DNA of 64,000 nucleotides from Bacteroides muris (ex Afrizal et al. 2022). Its GTDB lineage: Bacteria > Bacteroidota > Bacteroidia > Bacteroidales > Bacteroidaceae. This document shows, piece after piece, positions 63,194 through 64,000 of the stretch. The DNA is taken from assembly GCF_004793475.1 (NCBI RefSeq), contig NZ_SRYZ01000010.1:45640-109639 (forward strand). Reading direction: 5' to 3'. Each line of letters opens with the position of its first letter. The stretch's first letter is position 1. A program made the position numbers and the translations under genes. The notes beneath the pieces are model-generated. The model was not told where the DNA came from. It searched no databases and saw only the letters and a program-made list of their open reading frames with translations.

Positions 63194-63603
63194 TTAATCC
63201 TTTCTTTATTGTGTTAATTAATTCCCCTTGTCGGTTTTGACAGTGATTTTTTTTTTGTAGTTGTTTTCCTTGTTTTGTGGTTATTGGCTGTCTCATGCTG
63301 TCCTGTCCTCTTCACCCGCGTTCGTTCAGAGTCTTCCCGTCCGTTTCTCGTCGTCAGGGGTATCTGTTCGTCTGGGTATTTGCATTGATTTGTCGGTTCC
63401 TGGGTTATTCTCCGACGTGTTTCCTTGTTTTTTGTATTCATGTCAATGGTTGATTGTTCGGTATTATCTCGCTCGTATATATATAATGTGTTCCTTACTT
63501 TTCTGTATTCTTTTTCCTTCAAGGATTATGCTTTAAAACATATCTGGCAGTCAGTATTTTATGGAAAAGTTTTCAAAAATCCTCAAAAAAAGCTTGTATA
63601 TAT

Positions 63604-63634
63604 TTTGCAGATGTCCTTAAAAGCTCTACTTTTG
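63604..63634 (+). promoter_or_regulatory. Promoter P1, rRNA-operon type
   Basis: TTTG (63604-63607), 19 bases, then TACTTTTG (63627-63634) gives complete Bacteroides -33 and -7 elements. The following GCATCCGCTTTCGGGAACGA and GTTTGACATTC are echoed after P2, showing duplication of the whole promoter unit. Confidence 0.75.
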
Positions 63635-63782
63635 CATCCGCTTTCGGGAACGAGGGCGGCGATAGTTTGACATTCTGACAGCAAAACGGAGCTATAATCT
63701 ATCATTTTTCTTCTCTTTGCCATAGGTTTCTTTCGGAGCTTGGGTCTTGGAAAAGAAAAAAGAAAAAAAACTTCCGAAAAAA

Positions 63783-63815
63783 TTTGGAAGTTATGCTTTA
63801 AAGTTCTTACCTTTG
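63783..63815 (+). promoter_or_regulatory. Promoter P2, rRNA-operon type
   Basis: TTTG (63783-63786), 21 bases, then TACCTTTG (63808-63815). The downstream GCACCCGCTTTTGAAAACGA and GAGTTGACATTC match the sequence after P1. From memory such leaders precede 16S rRNA genes in Bacteroides. Confidence 0.75.
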
Positions 63816-63970
63816 CACCCGCTTTTGAAAACGAAAGCAGCGCGAGTTGACATTCTTTTTTTAGAGACGGTGCACGGCAGTTCTTCTTTCTTTTATTTCT
63901 TTTTGCCTCCCTTTCGACAAGAGAGACGACGGGGAAAGAGAAAAGGAAAGAAAAAAAACTTCCGGAAAAA

Positions 63971-64000
63971 TTTGGAAGTTATGCTTTGAAGTTCTTACCT
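63971..64000 (+). promoter_or_regulatory. Promoter P3, cut by window end
   Basis: TTTG (63971-63974), 21 bases, then TACCT at 63996-64000 where the window stops. The preceding stretch from about 63950 is nearly identical to that before P2 (direct repeat of about 50 bases, offset 188). The rest of 63194-64000 is AT- and pyrimidine-rich leader sequence with no credible gene. An rRNA operon should begin shortly to the right. Confidence 0.7.

Noticed and set aside
63261..63989. Several short plus-strand frames near the right end
   Set aside because: They lie in low-complexity leader sequence, overlap promoter elements and have no motifs.

Overview
The window comes from a gut-type Bacteroides, by inference. 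It carries three SusC/SusD pairs, a hybrid two-component regulator and a SusR-like regulator. Promoters show the Bacteroides -7 motif TAnnTTTG. Secreted proteins start with lipoprotein signals, and coding sequence is about 45% GC by eye. I cannot name the species from sequence alone.

Bases 1-11100 hold a mannan utilisation locus: a glycan-binding lipoprotein cut by the window edge, a GH26 endo-beta-mannanase with a beta-sandwich inserted in its catalytic domain, SusC, SusD, a SusE-like lipoprotein, an unknown secreted protein with two related halves, and a GH43 lipoprotein flanked by two near-identical terminators. Bases 11200-13600 are a GC-rich module of divergent HU-like and VapE-like genes, separated by a tandem 22-bp palindromic repeat array.

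Bases 13800-21770 hold a Rid-family protein, a DUF4369-like lipoprotein and a tandem duplication of a two-gene unit: a polytopic membrane protein with a helical-repeat tail, followed by a lipoprotein with a beta-propeller and a CxxCH haem-c motif. No function is known to me for this unit. Bases 21840-27640 complete mannan use: lipoprotein GH26 mannanase, GH130 mannosylglucose phosphorylase, GPH-type symporter, mannobiose/cellobiose 2-epimerase and an SGNH hydrolase. This gene order matches the B. fragilis mannobiose to mannosylglucose to mannose-1-phosphate pathway.

Bases 27950-43971 hold a second polysaccharide locus: DUF2264, GH88, SusD and SusC on the minus strand; a heparinase II/III-like lyase and a metallophosphoesterase on the plus strand; a broken gene; and a hybrid two-component system. 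It should cleave a uronic-acid polysaccharide by lyase action. No sulfatase is present.

Bases 44160-53300 are mostly housekeeping: tRNA-Met, a START-like protein, an LptF/LptG-type permease, ribBA, an aspartate aminotransferase, a ferredoxin, dnaX, a DivIC/FtsB-like protein and a small membrane protein. Between the aminotransferase and ferredoxin lies a second degenerate array of about 22 bp period. A histidine-kinase relic lies next to dnaX. Bases 53386-62903 are a third locus (SusC, SusD, GH30, surface lipoprotein, SusR-like regulator) resembling the B. thetaiotaomicron beta-1,6-glucan locus without its GH3. The right end carries a 170-bp MITE-like element and three tandem promoters that look like the leader of an rRNA operon lying beyond the window.
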